DNA from: Gammaproteobacteria bacterium
GTDB taxonomy: Bacteria > Pseudomonadota > Gammaproteobacteria > Natronospirales > REEB76
Assembly (NCBI GenBank): GCA_028870845.1
Contig: JAGWOR010000004.1
Coordinates: 1 to 64,000, forward strand
Direction of reading: 5' to 3'
DNA: 64,000 bases
Positions 42,195 through 52,449 of this stretch are shown piece after piece. Numbering within the stretch: position 1 is the first letter of the stretch; each line of letters opens with the position of its first letter. Made by a program: the position numbers and the translations under genes. Under the pieces are notes generated by a model. The model worked only from the letters and a program-made list of their open reading frames with translations. It had not been told where the DNA came from and did no database searches.

Positions 42195-43079
42195 ATGACA
42201 CCGACAGCCGATGAAACCACCTGCCCAGCCTGCGGCAAATCCACGCCTGCCGCGCGCCACTGCCGGCATTGCGGTGCGCTGATGCAACAGCGCATCCAGC
42301 ATAAGCTGTTGTCATCGGATATGCCGGATGCGGATTATGGAGTTTTCCTACTGGCGATCCCGCTGATTGCAGTGTTTGGCATGCTGGTATTGGCGCTTGC
42401 GAAGCATTCCGTACCGGGAATGGTGTGGCTGCTGGCGCTGACAATTGTGATCACCGCATCTCTCGCGGCGGCGGAAATATTCCAGTCACCAAGCGCCTGG
42501 GATACAGGCAACCCGCTCAAACCGATGGTTACCTGGCTGTGCCTGGTGACGGTATTCTGGCCCATCGGTTTCCCCGCCTACATGCGCGCAAGACACCATT
42601 ACAAGCTTGGCAACTGGCTGCTGGGCGCGCTGTTCGTGGAGGCCGTGTTCATCGGCGGTGCAATCCTGGCGGGCGTAATCACCGTCACCGGCTACGGCAA
42701 GCCGTCGCCCCGGGAACTCGCGCAGGAACCCAAAAACACGCCGTTGCTGATCGCCGATCCTCGCTGGATTCCCGATCCCAATGACATATACGTGGTGAAA
42801 ACCGCCCACCTGGACAACTGTCCAGGCAAAACCCTGGAGCAGGAAGTCAACGGATTTTTTGCCTCACCACGCTGGGACGCCGGCGCCACGGCCGATGGCG
42901 GGGACTTTGTCAATGTCAGCGGAATTGTTACCTATCAGGGCAAACCCACAACCGCGGTTTTCCAGTTCCTGATGTTCAAGGACAAAAAAGGGTTCAAACT
43001 CCACGCCTTCACCATCAATGACGTCCCGCAATCAATTTACGTTGCTGCATTCACACTGGCGGAAATGTGCGGCAGTTGA
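42195..43079 (+). CDS. zinc-ribbon membrane protein of unknown function
   Basis: CPACGKSTPAARHCRHCG followed by TM helices. Confidence 0.6.
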   Translation: MTPTADETTCPACGKSTPAARHCRHCGALMQQRIQHKLLSSDMPDADYGVFLLAIPLIAVFGMLVLALAKHSVPGMVWLLALTIVITASLAAAEIFQSPSAWDTGNPLKPMVTWLCLVTVFWPIGFPAYMRARHHYKLGNWLLGALFVEAVFIGGAILAGVITVTGYGKPSPRELAQEPKNTPLLIADPRWIPDPNDIYVVKTAHLDNCPGKTLEQEVNGFFASPRWDAGATADGGDFVNVSGIVTYQGKPTTAVFQFLMFKDKKGFKLHAFTINDVPQSIYVAAFTLAEMCGS

Positions 43080-43260
43080 TGCTGCGTGCATGAAGCCTAG
43101 AGAATATCCTTTCACGTGCTGATTCAGCGCATCATTTTCCGGATGGCCTGGTCGCGGGCGCGACACTTGGCTCGCGCATGCGCACATGCTTTATCACCGA
43201 CCGGATACTGCCCGTCTGATGCCATGCGGGTTAACCAGCGATCACATATTAACTCTGGGC

Positions 43261-43893
43261 TTAGTAGACCGGCCGGCCGTCGTAGGGCTGCGAGCAGCTT
43301 TGCCGCCAGTGCCAGTTGTCAGCGTAAGCTTTCGCCAGTTGCGGGGCATTGCGGATATAAAGCAGGTTTTCCGCGTTATCGTACTCGGCCGAGTAGGTGA
43401 AATTATACGAACCTGTGATCACATCCTTATCATCCAGGATCATAACCTTGTTATGGGCAATATTGACCTTACTGTCCACCCATACCGGTATATGCTCGGC
43501 TCGAATTACCGAAGCTACCGGCTTATGTCCTTCATAAGGCTGGGTGTCGGTCTTATCCACAATCACACGCACGTCAATGCCGTGTGACATGGCTTTTCCC
43601 AGGGCCGAGATGATGCGCCGGTTCGTGAAACTGTAGGCCTGCACCAGGATTTCATGTTGCGCCGCAGCAATTGCACGGAGTATCAACCGCTCAGAATCCC
43701 CTGCGGGTGAAAAAACCACCATTACCCGGGCACCGTCCAGTGCCATACTGGATTGCGGCGGATGCGGCAAACCGCAGGCACTGGAGAGTGGGCCGCCGTT
43801 CAGCACCAGGTTCTGAGTCCAGCCAGACAGGGGCGCGGCCAAACTCGCCAGTATCAAAATTTTGAGCATTTGTCTGGCGCGGATCATAAGCAA
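43261..43893 (-). CDS. phospholipase D-like (Nuc-type) exported protein
   Basis: Single HKD motif HNKVMILDDKDVITGSYNFTYSAE, signal peptide-like N-terminus. Confidence 0.85.
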   Translation of the reverse strand: MLMIRARQMLKILILASLAAPLSGWTQNLVLNGGPLSSACGLPHPPQSSMALDGARVMVVFSPAGDSERLILRAIAAAQHEILVQAYSFTNRRIISALGKAMSHGIDVRVIVDKTDTQPYEGHKPVASVIRAEHIPVWVDSKVNIAHNKVMILDDKDVITGSYNFTYSAEYDNAENLLYIRNAPQLAKAYADNWHWRQSCSQPYDGRPVY

Positions 43894-43925
43894 TGCCGGT
43901 CCTTGGCTGAGGAGGATGTTGCGAG

Positions 43926-45230
43926 TCAGGCGGTTCTGGCGGCTTGCGATCTTGGCAGAATTTCGGTTCTGTCGGCACTCGGGGCTTTTTCCTGGATGGC
44001 CTTGCCATCTCCGGAAGCGGCATCCCTATCGCTGACGACGCAATTGCGCCCGCGGTTCTTGGCCAGAAACAGCAGTGTTTCCGTGGCCAATAGTCCGCTT
44101 GCCGGACTTTGATTGCGCGTTGGGATGAGGGTGTGCACGCCGACACTCACAGTCACAGTCCATCCGGCAGGGGATGCCGGATTCATCAGATTCAGGCTTT
44201 CAATATCCTGCCGCAGCCGTTCGGCGATGGTCCTACCGTGACGTTCGCCGCAGGCGTACAACAGCACCATGAACCTGCCGCCTTCGTAACGCGCGGCAAT
44301 ATCGCCCGGACGCTTGCGGTAATGCTGGATAACGGCGCCCAGCTTGCGCAGGCAGATATCGCCGATGTTGCGCCCCAGATGCTGGTTCAAGTGCTGCAGG
44401 TAATCCACATCCACCAGCATCATTGTCAGCTCGACCTTGTCGCGTTGCGCCCTGGCCCAGGTATTGGCGTAAAAGTCATCCAGATGCCTGCGATTAGCAA
44501 GCCCGGTGAGTTCGTCCACGCCTGCCAACTCGACGATTTCGTCGCTCAACAGCCGCACCATCCGGCCATGCAGGAAACTGCGGCGCGCTTCCTTTTCCAT
44601 ACGGTAGCAGGCGTATAAAGCCACCAGATTAACCACGGCCAGCAGCAAGGCCAGATTGCCAAAGGTGGCAGTGGAAAGCTGGTTTAGAAATGCGCCGGCT
44701 AGATACAGCCCGGTTACCAACAGTGCGCAAGGAAGCGCATATGCGACACGCATGCTGGATACCACATAACAATAGAACAAGATAACAATCAGGCTGGTGC
44801 TGTAATTTCGGGCGGCGAGCTGCGGATGCAGGAACATGATCACACCCGAACCGGTGCCGGCCGCCAATATCGCCGCGGCATAAATCAGTTGCAAGGCAGC
44901 ATCGCGCTTTGCCCAGAATGCCGCCAGCATGCTGACCACAATCACAGGTGCTACCAATGCATAACGCACCAGCCAAAGGTTGTTGCGGACAGCCGTCTGC
45001 AGTTGCAGATCTGCCAGGCCTGTCAGCAGGTAGAGCAGCAGGCCGAACACCAGAGTAGCGCGGATGCGCTTGCGGTAGCGGTGGGCGTAATTCAGCCGGA
45101 ACAGTCTTTCCAAGGCGTCCGGAAAATTGGACGTGAAGGTCTGCTTGTCCAGCAGCCGTGCCACCTCCTGTTTCTCATTGAGGTCTGAGGTACTGGATGA
45201 AGCGGTTTGCGCTGTATTCGCCATGTTCAC
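43926..45230 (-). CDS. degenerate GGDEF-domain membrane protein
   Basis: GGDEF-family fold (DELTGLANRRHLDDF) but AARYEGGRFMVLL at active site; RPGD I-site retained. Confidence 0.88.
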   Translation of the reverse strand: MNMANTAQTASSSTSDLNEKQEVARLLDKQTFTSNFPDALERLFRLNYAHRYRKRIRATLVFGLLLYLLTGLADLQLQTAVRNNLWLVRYALVAPVIVVSMLAAFWAKRDAALQLIYAAAILAAGTGSGVIMFLHPQLAARNYSTSLIVILFYCYVVSSMRVAYALPCALLVTGLYLAGAFLNQLSTATFGNLALLLAVVNLVALYACYRMEKEARRSFLHGRMVRLLSDEIVELAGVDELTGLANRRHLDDFYANTWARAQRDKVELTMMLVDVDYLQHLNQHLGRNIGDICLRKLGAVIQHYRKRPGDIAARYEGGRFMVLLYACGERHGRTIAERLRQDIESLNLMNPASPAGWTVTVSVGVHTLIPTRNQSPASGLLATETLLFLAKNRGRNCVVSDRDAASGDGKAIQEKAPSADRTEILPRSQAARTA

Positions 45231-45511
45231 AACCCAGTCGGTAAAAATTGCACAGAATCACCCGGCAGCGCGAGGCTGCTTTGCCACTACCACGGTATGT
45301 GCATGACGGACCCCGGGCATGACAGGCAAGTGGAAATCTGCCTGCTCCGAACCAATACATTACTCAAAAAGCCCTGAATAGTCGATTATGTATAATTACG
45401 GAAAATCCCTATGGCCCGCTCCCAGCCACCTGGTGCCGCGCAGCCCATGATTTTCAGGCACATGGGCCCTGCTAGGCCCCGGGACAGCGCCTGGCGCGTG
45501 TAATCAGGCAC

Positions 45512-48355
45512 TCAGGTCATTGGCATTTCGATGTGCACCTGCGTGCCTTTGCCCGCTTCTGAGGAGATTTCAAACGTACCGCCCACCAGGCGTATGCGCT
45601 CCTCCATACCCAGAATGCCCAAACTCTTGCCGTGCAAGGCGGCTTTGCGGGCCGTTTCCACATCGAACCCCCGACCATCGTCTTGGATATCCAGCACCAA
45701 ATTGCCCTCGAACTGCTGTAGAGACACCCGTACCATGACGGCATTTGCGTGGCGCTGCACGTTGGTAAGCACTCCCTGCAAAACCCGGAAGCACGCGGTT
45801 TCCTTCACCGCGCTGAGGCGCGGGAGGCTTCTGTCCACACTGAGCGCAACTCTTGTTCCAGTGGTTTCCACCCGTTCCCGGATATACCAGCGGATCGCTG
45901 CCACCAGGCCCAAATCGTCCAGAACCGAAGGTCGCAGGCTCAGGGACATGGCGCGCACCTGCTGGGTCAGCTCGGTGATTATGCCGGAGGCGTGTTTTAC
46001 CTGGGCCACCAGTGTTTGGGTGCCGGCTTTTTCCTCAAGATTCTTGAGGCTGAGCAATGTCGCCGTCAGCCCCTGTCCCAGCTCATCGTGAAGTTCACGC
46101 GCCAAGCCGCGGCGCTCTTCTTCTTGTGCATCCAGAATCCGGGCGGAGAGTTGCTGCAACTCATTCATATATTTCAGTGCAAGTTTTTCTGCCTGAATTC
46201 GCTCCGTCATATCGACGCCCATGCCCACCACGCAATCCTGCCCGCGCCATTCAAACCCCCTAGCCACAAAGAAGTAAGGAATGCGCCTGCCGTCCTTACA
46301 GTGCAGCTCGGTCTCGCCCTCCACACCTTTGCCTTTCAAAATCTCCGCAACCACCTTCCAGTGGTTGGCACGGCGATCCGGAGGCAAAATGTCGGCAGAG
46401 GTAATGCGGCCCATTTCCTCCGCATCATAGCCGGTAATTTGCTCCATTTGCCGGTTCCATCGCAGGAACTTTCCCTTGGCATTGAACACGTAAAATATGC
46501 CCGGCAGAGTTTCAATGGAATGGAACACAAAATTGCGCTCTTCGGCAAAAAGCTGCTCGGCTTTGACACGCTCGCTGACATCGTTGATAACGATCTGGAT
46601 GTTTAAAGTATCCAGCCGTAATGCATTGACATCCACCGGGATAATCTTGCCGCTCTTGTGGCGCAAGCTTGATTGAAAGCTTATATTCTCACCGACTCCC
46701 AGGGTCTGAACTCTTTCTATCTTGGATTTGTCGGCAACCAACGCAGCGATTTTCATATCAAGGAGTTCGCTCCGGCTGTAGCCGCACATCCGGCACAGTG
46801 CCTGGTTGGCAAAAATGATCTCGCCGGTTGGCCTGCGCAGAAGTATTCCCAGCATGGAATTTTCCACCAGCGCACGATATTGACGTTCGCTGTTCTCGAG
46901 TTCCTGCCGAGCCTTAAGACGCTCGCTGATATCATGTTGAATGGATTGTATGTCGCCATTACTGAGACGCTTGACGCTGACTTCGACGGGTATGTCGTGG
47001 CCTTCGCGGTGACGCATCCAAGCCTCGAAACGCAGTGATTCGCCGACCTGCAAGCGCTGCCTCCACAAATTTGATTCGTCCACAATGTGCGTGAAACGAA
47101 GCTTCAACAATTCATCACGGCGATAACCCAGCATCTGGCAAAGCGCATCATTCACGAAAACCAGCACGCCATTTACATGCCGGACTATGATTCCATCGGC
47201 GGCCTGCTCCACCAGCTCCAGATAGCGCTGTTCGCTCACCTCCCTGGCCTGTTCCGCGGTATACAAGGCGGCTATTCGTGACTCCAGATTTTCCGCCATG
47301 CCGTCGACGCCATTGGCAATGGCACCAATCTCACCGGCCATCGAATCAAAACCTGTGCGAGCGTGCCAGTCACCGGAACCAAGACGGCGCAGGGTGTTCA
47401 ACAGCGGCTGAATGCGTCTGGAGACGAATGTTGTGGAAGCCCACCAGGTACAAAGCAGGATAAACAGGGCAATACCGGTGATCAGCGCCAAATCCCGTAA
47501 CAATGGGATAAATGCCAGCTTCTCGAGCAGGCTCTGGTCAATGCCACTGGAGATATAGATGCCTGAATCCGGGACATCGGTGGGAATGTAGCGCGATGTA
47601 TATAGCCGCATCCTGCCATCCAGACCTGGGAGGATGCGCCTGATACCGCGCTTCCCGGAGGATACTGCCTTGAACAGCTCGGAATTTGACTGATTGGTAC
47701 CGTTCAGCTTTTCGCCATTCGGGTAATGCAGCAATGTCGTTCCATTGGGAGTGAATACGGTGATATCGGCGTAACGTTGCAAGTTAGTTTCATCCGAGGG
47801 CGGCAGCAGCACATTCGGGGACGCAACCGCATCCACTGTGCCGGTGAAGCTGCCATCCTTCGCGAACCTGGGCATTGAGAACACCAGCAGGCCGACATGC
47901 AGGATACGTCCCTTGGCGACCACCCCGGCGACGAACTGCTGAGTTGCCGCCACCCGCTCGAACCAGCGGCGATCACCCAGATCAACCTGAGAGGTAAGCG
48001 TCGAAGTACTGCAGACAATAACCCCAGCGGCGGAAAGCACATCAAGGCTTTTATAAAGCGGCATTTGCGCAAGCAGCGCAGTCAGGCGTTTGGAGCATGC
48101 AGATTCCGGCGCATCGATGGTCGAGGATGCCGCCAGTACCGACAAAACATCATGGCTTCTGGATACCAGGTTGTCGTAACGGCCGACGACTGCGTCGTTT
48201 GTCAGCTTGCTTACGTAATAGCCGTAATCAACCGAGGTTTTGTAGCGTTCAACCGCGGTATAAATAACCAATGCCATGGGTGGCAAAGTACAGATAACCA
48301 CCAACAGCATCAGACGGGCACGTAGGCTTGCAGGCCAAAACGGTTTCATTCGCAA
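45512..48355 (-). CDS. multi-PAS sensor histidine kinase (HisKA_3/NarX-like)
   Basis: Extracytoplasmic sensor region, HAMP-like, three PAS domains, LARELHDELGQGLTATLLSL, DDGRGFD. Confidence 0.92.
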   Translation of the reverse strand: MRMKPFWPASLRARLMLLVVICTLPPMALVIYTAVERYKTSVDYGYYVSKLTNDAVVGRYDNLVSRSHDVLSVLAASSTIDAPESACSKRLTALLAQMPLYKSLDVLSAAGVIVCSTSTLTSQVDLGDRRWFERVAATQQFVAGVVAKGRILHVGLLVFSMPRFAKDGSFTGTVDAVASPNVLLPPSDETNLQRYADITVFTPNGTTLLHYPNGEKLNGTNQSNSELFKAVSSGKRGIRRILPGLDGRMRLYTSRYIPTDVPDSGIYISSGIDQSLLEKLAFIPLLRDLALITGIALFILLCTWWASTTFVSRRIQPLLNTLRRLGSGDWHARTGFDSMAGEIGAIANGVDGMAENLESRIAALYTAEQAREVSEQRYLELVEQAADGIIVRHVNGVLVFVNDALCQMLGYRRDELLKLRFTHIVDESNLWRQRLQVGESLRFEAWMRHREGHDIPVEVSVKRLSNGDIQSIQHDISERLKARQELENSERQYRALVENSMLGILLRRPTGEIIFANQALCRMCGYSRSELLDMKIAALVADKSKIERVQTLGVGENISFQSSLRHKSGKIIPVDVNALRLDTLNIQIVINDVSERVKAEQLFAEERNFVFHSIETLPGIFYVFNAKGKFLRWNRQMEQITGYDAEEMGRITSADILPPDRRANHWKVVAEILKGKGVEGETELHCKDGRRIPYFFVARGFEWRGQDCVVGMGVDMTERIQAEKLALKYMNELQQLSARILDAQEEERRGLARELHDELGQGLTATLLSLKNLEEKAGTQTLVAQVKHASGIITELTQQVRAMSLSLRPSVLDDLGLVAAIRWYIRERVETTGTRVALSVDRSLPRLSAVKETACFRVLQGVLTNVQRHANAVMVRVSLQQFEGNLVLDIQDDGRGFDVETARKAALHGKSLGILGMEERIRLVGGTFEISSEAGKGTQVHIEMPMT

Positions 48356-48669
48356 GCATTCACTTCGTTTGATGACCGAACATTGAACCCAAAAATTCCC
48401 GGTTTCTATACACTTTCAAGCACGGTGGCATCACTATCACAGGCTCGACGCGCCGAAAACGCCGGTAGAGTTATTCCCAAAGATTCACAGAAATTTTATC
48501 AGTGATTGCCGGCATGATTTGGCGGCAGGGCCAGTAATTCCATCTGACCTGGGGATATAGTCGCTGGTATCAAATATTTCACCTTGGCGGCACCCGTTTA
48601 CAGCCGATTGCCCGGATTACAGGTGAATAACCATCGAATTCTGAAACCGCAGGCTGGAGCAGCAAGCGC

Positions 48670-49335
48670 CTATTTATTCGAGAGCGGGGACAGGCGTGCC
48701 GCATAATGTACGAGTGCCATGGCATTTGGAATCCCCAGCCGCTCCATAAGCTGTGTACGGTGGCTTTCAACGGTTTTGACGCTAAGCTTGAGTTCGAAAG
48801 CGATCTGCTTAACGTTCTTGCCTTCCGAGATCAGTTGCAGGATCTGCTTTTGTCTCGGAGTCAGCTGTTTATGCTGTGCAGGTTTACCCACCGCCTGGCC
48901 GAAATAATCGTCCAATACACCTTTGGAGATTGCGGCACTGAGAAACACGCTGCCGTGCGATACCGCCTCAATCGCCAGTTTCAGTTCATCCGGGGTCGCT
49001 TCTTTCAGCACATAAGCCAAAGCTCCGGAACTCAAAGCCTGCATTACGTACTCATCGTTAGCGTGCATGGAAAGTATGATCACGCGGATGTCAGGATGTT
49101 CTGCATGAATCTGCGAAGTGGCCTCCAAACCGTTTACTTCGCCCATGGCCAGGTCCAGGATCATGATGTCCGGATGCAGCTTGCCGGCCAGTTCCACCGC
49201 TTCTTTGCCGCTAGAGGCCTCAGCAACCACTTCCACCCCGGTCATAGTTTGCAGAAGCTTGACCAGACCAGCACGGAATATTGCATGATCGTCAGCGAGT
49301 ACAACCCTGATCATCCGCATCCACCTCTGTGGCAA
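48670..49335 (-). CDS. NarL/LuxR-family response regulator
   Basis: VVLADDHAIFRAGLVKLL; LTPRQKQILQLISEGKNVKQIAFELKLSVKTVESHR. Confidence 0.93.
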   Translation of the reverse strand: MPQRWMRMIRVVLADDHAIFRAGLVKLLQTMTGVEVVAEASSGKEAVELAGKLHPDIMILDLAMGEVNGLEATSQIHAEHPDIRVIILSMHANDEYVMQALSSGALAYVLKEATPDELKLAIEAVSHGSVFLSAAISKGVLDDYFGQAVGKPAQHKQLTPRQKQILQLISEGKNVKQIAFELKLSVKTVESHRTQLMERLGIPNAMALVHYAARLSPLSNK

Positions 49336-49497
49336 TTATCGATACTGCCGATACCACCGCCGGGTTTCAGTATATCGCATGAATAAAACAAATATGCGTT
49401 TTTCAGCTAGCATTAGCCGCAGATACAGCCGGCGGCCTGCATGCCCCAGTTGCATGAGCGCTCCAATACCGCAACCTCGTTTACAGGCACAAGCAGC

Positions 49498-50445
49498 ATG
49501 GGCGATACCGAACCATCATCTAATAAAAATAACCCTGAAAATCCCGACCCCAATGGGCCGGGGATCGCAAGCTACCCGGCGCGTAGCGCAGTTCTGGGTG
49601 GCGGTCTCAGCGTGCAACGTGCACTGCCGCTTTGGCAACGGCGCCTCGTGGGTGCCTGGTGCTTTGCCGATCACTTCGGTCCCCTGAATTTCCGTGACCG
49701 GAAAATCATGGATGTGGCACCGCATCCGCACATGGGCCTGCAAACGGTTTCCTGGCTGTTCGAAGGTGAAGTTTTGCACAAAGACAGCCTGGGATTCGAA
49801 GCCCTGGCGCGTCCCGGCGGACTCAACCTCATGACCGCCGGCCGGGCCATCGCCCATTCGGAAGAAACCCCGGAACGCAATTCAGGCAAACTCCACGGTT
49901 TGCAGTTATGGCTGGCACTGCCCGAGGGTGAGCGACACCGGCAACCCAGCTTCGATCATTATCCCGAGCTGCCGGTGCTGGAACCGGGTGGCGGACGCGT
50001 GCATCTGTTCATGGGCGAACTGGCGGGTCAGCGCTCCCCGGCGCGGGCCTTTTCACCCATAGTGGGCGCGGAAATCGCGCTGGGATCGAACGCCAGTATG
50101 AATCTGCCGCTGAACCCCGCTTGGGAGCATGCACTCTTCATCATAGACGGCCTGGTGCTGCTGGACGGCCAGCCGTTGTCGCCGGGCGCATTGCACTACC
50201 TGGGTACAGGACGCAGTGTCATCGAGATGCGCACCACAATACCTTCCCGTGCCGCACTCATCGGCGGCCCACCCTTCGGCGAGCCTGTCCTCATCTGGTG
50301 GAATTTCGTGGCGCGCAGCGCGGATGAAATCCAAATGGCACGTGAAGATTGGGAGCAACACCGCCGCTTCGGAGAGGTGCGCGCCTACAAAGGCGAACGG
50401 CTCAAGGCACCGTCCTTCAGCGCGCGTCCACTGGCCAGCGGCTGA
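49498..50445 (+). CDS. pirin family protein
   Basis: APHPHMGLQTVSWLFEGEVLHKDSLG; GGLNLMTAGRAIAHSEE. Confidence 0.92.
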   Translation: MGDTEPSSNKNNPENPDPNGPGIASYPARSAVLGGGLSVQRALPLWQRRLVGAWCFADHFGPLNFRDRKIMDVAPHPHMGLQTVSWLFEGEVLHKDSLGFEALARPGGLNLMTAGRAIAHSEETPERNSGKLHGLQLWLALPEGERHRQPSFDHYPELPVLEPGGGRVHLFMGELAGQRSPARAFSPIVGAEIALGSNASMNLPLNPAWEHALFIIDGLVLLDGQPLSPGALHYLGTGRSVIEMRTTIPSRAALIGGPPFGEPVLIWWNFVARSADEIQMAREDWEQHRRFGEVRAYKGERLKAPSFSARPLASG

Positions 50446-50468
50446 CAGGGCTACCGCGCCACCCAGGG

Positions 50469-50993
50469 TCAATTGCTACTGGCGGTGAGCTGTTCGGCTT
50501 CTTGCATGCGCAGGCGCACGTTTTGCAGATAGCTGTCAGTGGCTACCTGGGCATCGGTCATGGTACGGGTGTGGTTGGGCCCCTTGTTGTAGCAAACCAC
50601 ACCGCGGGCCCAGGAGGTCATCTGCCGCAGGCAGTAGGACAGGTAACGCGCCGCCAGCCGTATATTCAGCGCATCATTGCGTTTAAGGGTGCGCACACTT
50701 AGCTTCGCATCATCCACAACATGCGCCGCGGCTCGATGCAGCTGACCGCAGCCATACGCCCGATGATCGATACCATGCTTATGACGGCACAGGCTGGATT
50801 CGGTGATCAATACCGCTTCCAAAGTGCGCTCAAAATGATAATCGGCTGGAAACGGCTCGGCATAGTAGCTGGTACCCACCACCGAAGCGTATTCCAGGGC
50901 CCAGGACTGATGCGGCGTGAGCGGCCCGCCTGCATACGCCATAGGCGTGGCAAGCATGATAGCCATGCCAAAAACTGCGGCGGTGATTTTCAA
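50469..50993 (-). CDS. lytic transglycosylase-like exported protein
   Basis: Signal peptide, ITESSLC, YGCGQL, VVCYNKGPNH. Confidence 0.6.
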   Translation of the reverse strand: MKITAAVFGMAIMLATPMAYAGGPLTPHQSWALEYASVVGTSYYAEPFPADYHFERTLEAVLITESSLCRHKHGIDHRAYGCGQLHRAAAHVVDDAKLSVRTLKRNDALNIRLAARYLSYCLRQMTSWARGVVCYNKGPNHTRTMTDAQVATDSYLQNVRLRMQEAEQLTASSN

Positions 50994-51072
50994 TTCAGCA
51001 TGCGTCCGCCGTGGTTTGGGGTGCGCAATGTTACCCGAACTGCGCCACCTTTGGATAGCGTCACTGCCCGGA

Positions 51073-51312
51073 TCAGAATCTCACACTCAAGCCCACGGTC
51101 AGATACTGGTCGCTTTTGAACGGTATCGCGCCGGTTGCATCCGGCTGAGGATGCTGAATGTAGTCCCAGATGTACGACACAACCAGGTTGAGATGGTGTT
51201 TGATCTCAAATTCAAGCGTGGTCACGATATGTTGAGTGTATCGGCCCGCCAGCGCCAGGGTAAACAACAAGGCAGCAGTCATTAAAATGCCGCTGCGAAT
51301 GAATTTGATCAT
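51073..51312 (-). CDS. small exported protein, possible remnant of DUF481-like outer-membrane barrel
   Basis: N-terminal hydrophobic segment then LEFEIKHHLNLVVSYIWDYIQHPQP...DQYLTVGLSVRF ending in Phe. Confidence 0.4.
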   Translation of the reverse strand: MIKFIRSGILMTAALLFTLALAGRYTQHIVTTLEFEIKHHLNLVVSYIWDYIQHPQPDATGAIPFKSDQYLTVGLSVRF

Positions 51313-51587
51313 GGTCATTCTCCCGTGAGTGCTTCCATAGCAGATAACCTTGCCGCGAATTCCATATTGCAGAATCCCAGCAAGCCCGGCACCTGCCACA
51401 CTTGCCATGGACACGATATGGACTGGCAGTGTTTAGCTGCCTGAGTAAGGCGGGTAATTGTTTGCGATAACCGGCGGGCTTGCTATTGGACTTTGGTCCT
51501 ATTACAGACTGTTGCCCTGGCTTCCGCCCACAGCCCTACAACAGGATGATTCTCATCTGTGAGCTTCAGCAGGAATGGTTTATGGGA

Positions 51588-52160
51588 TCAGTGAATGCTT
51601 TGTGCCGCTTTGGATGACATCAGGTAGTCGTACAGGCTCTGGTAGTGCTGCAAGGCGCCCTGCCCGAAGATCGGGTCGATCACCGACTTGGACCGGCGGT
51701 AGACCTCCTGCCAGTCCTGGTCTTTGAGGTGCTGATCCGCCAGCGGGAACAGTTCCGACTCCTCACTGATGATGTGCTTGGCCTGTTGTGCGCAATATTC
51801 GGTGGCAACCTGCTTAAGCTCCCTGCAGGACTGGGCCTCGCCGGACTGGGCTTCGCGGATCAGGCGCAGCATGGCGATTTCCTGGTTGGCAAACCGCTTG
51901 TGCTGCTCCTTTATCTCCTCGCAGAGCCGGTTCGATGGCGGATGCAGGGCCGGCAGTCTGGCCAGGATGATTTCCTCGCAGGGGTGATGCGTGACCCCGG
52001 GGTAGTTGTGCATATAGCCGATGGCATTGTTGAGCAGCTCGAATGCCTGCAGATCATTGGTTCCCTGCAGGGTTTCCGACTGGAAGCGGATCAGCAGCAA
52101 CACGCGTTCGATGTTGCGATGCTCATCATACAGGGACTGAATTACTTCAGGACGCAACAC
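51588..52160 (-). CDS. hemerythrin HHE-domain protein (second copy)
   Basis: LYDEHRNIERVLLLI...VTHHPCEEIILARL...HIISEESELFPLAD; no early ATG, probable GTG start 52160. Confidence 0.85.
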   Translation of the reverse strand: MLRPEVIQSLYDEHRNIERVLLLIRFQSETLQGTNDLQAFELLNNAIGYMHNYPGVTHHPCEEIILARLPALHPPSNRLCEEIKEQHKRFANQEIAMLRLIREAQSGEAQSCRELKQVATEYCAQQAKHIISEESELFPLADQHLKDQDWQEVYRRSKSVIDPIFGQGALQHYQSLYDYLMSSKAAQSIH

Positions 52161-52216
52161 CGATTCCCACCCGCCTGGTACCCCAAGGCAAGTTAACAGC
52201 CACGTACGCAAAGAAA

Positions 52217-52230
52217 TTGATTTAGATCAG
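52217..52230 (-). promoter_or_regulatory. FNR/Anr-like dyad TTGAT-TTAG-ATCAG upstream of hemerythrin
   Basis: One mismatch; 56 nt before GTG 52160; minus-strand TTAACT about 29 nt downstream. Confidence 0.5.
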
Positions 52231-52278
52231 TCAGCGGCCAGATTCCACGGATGGATGCTGCATTTGAATTTCTTACAT

Positions 52279-52297
52279 GAGAATGAATTTCATTTTC
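52279..52297. promoter_or_regulatory. candidate Fur box GAGAATGAATTTCATTTTC
   Basis: 14/19 matches to GATAATGATAATCATTATC, in divergent hemerythrin/sortase intergenic region. Confidence 0.5.
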
Positions 52298-52449
52298 ATT
52301 TAAGCATTACCTGTGCCAATGCGGCCAAATATACATTTATAACGAGTTGAAATCCTTCCTTAAGTTCAAAATGAATTCTCCCGGCATTCATCACTTACCG
52401 GTAGCCCATCAAATCGACCGGGATAACCAGAGATTCAAATCGAGCGAGA

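Noticed and set aside
41911-42198. 95-aa plus-strand ORF between the lipoprotein and zinc-ribbon genes
   Set aside because: No RBS, Cys/Arg-rich atypical composition, no recognisable domain; likely noncoding.
45749-46606. 285-aa plus-strand ORF
   Set aside because: Antisense to the histidine kinase catalytic and PAS domains; no recognisable domain.
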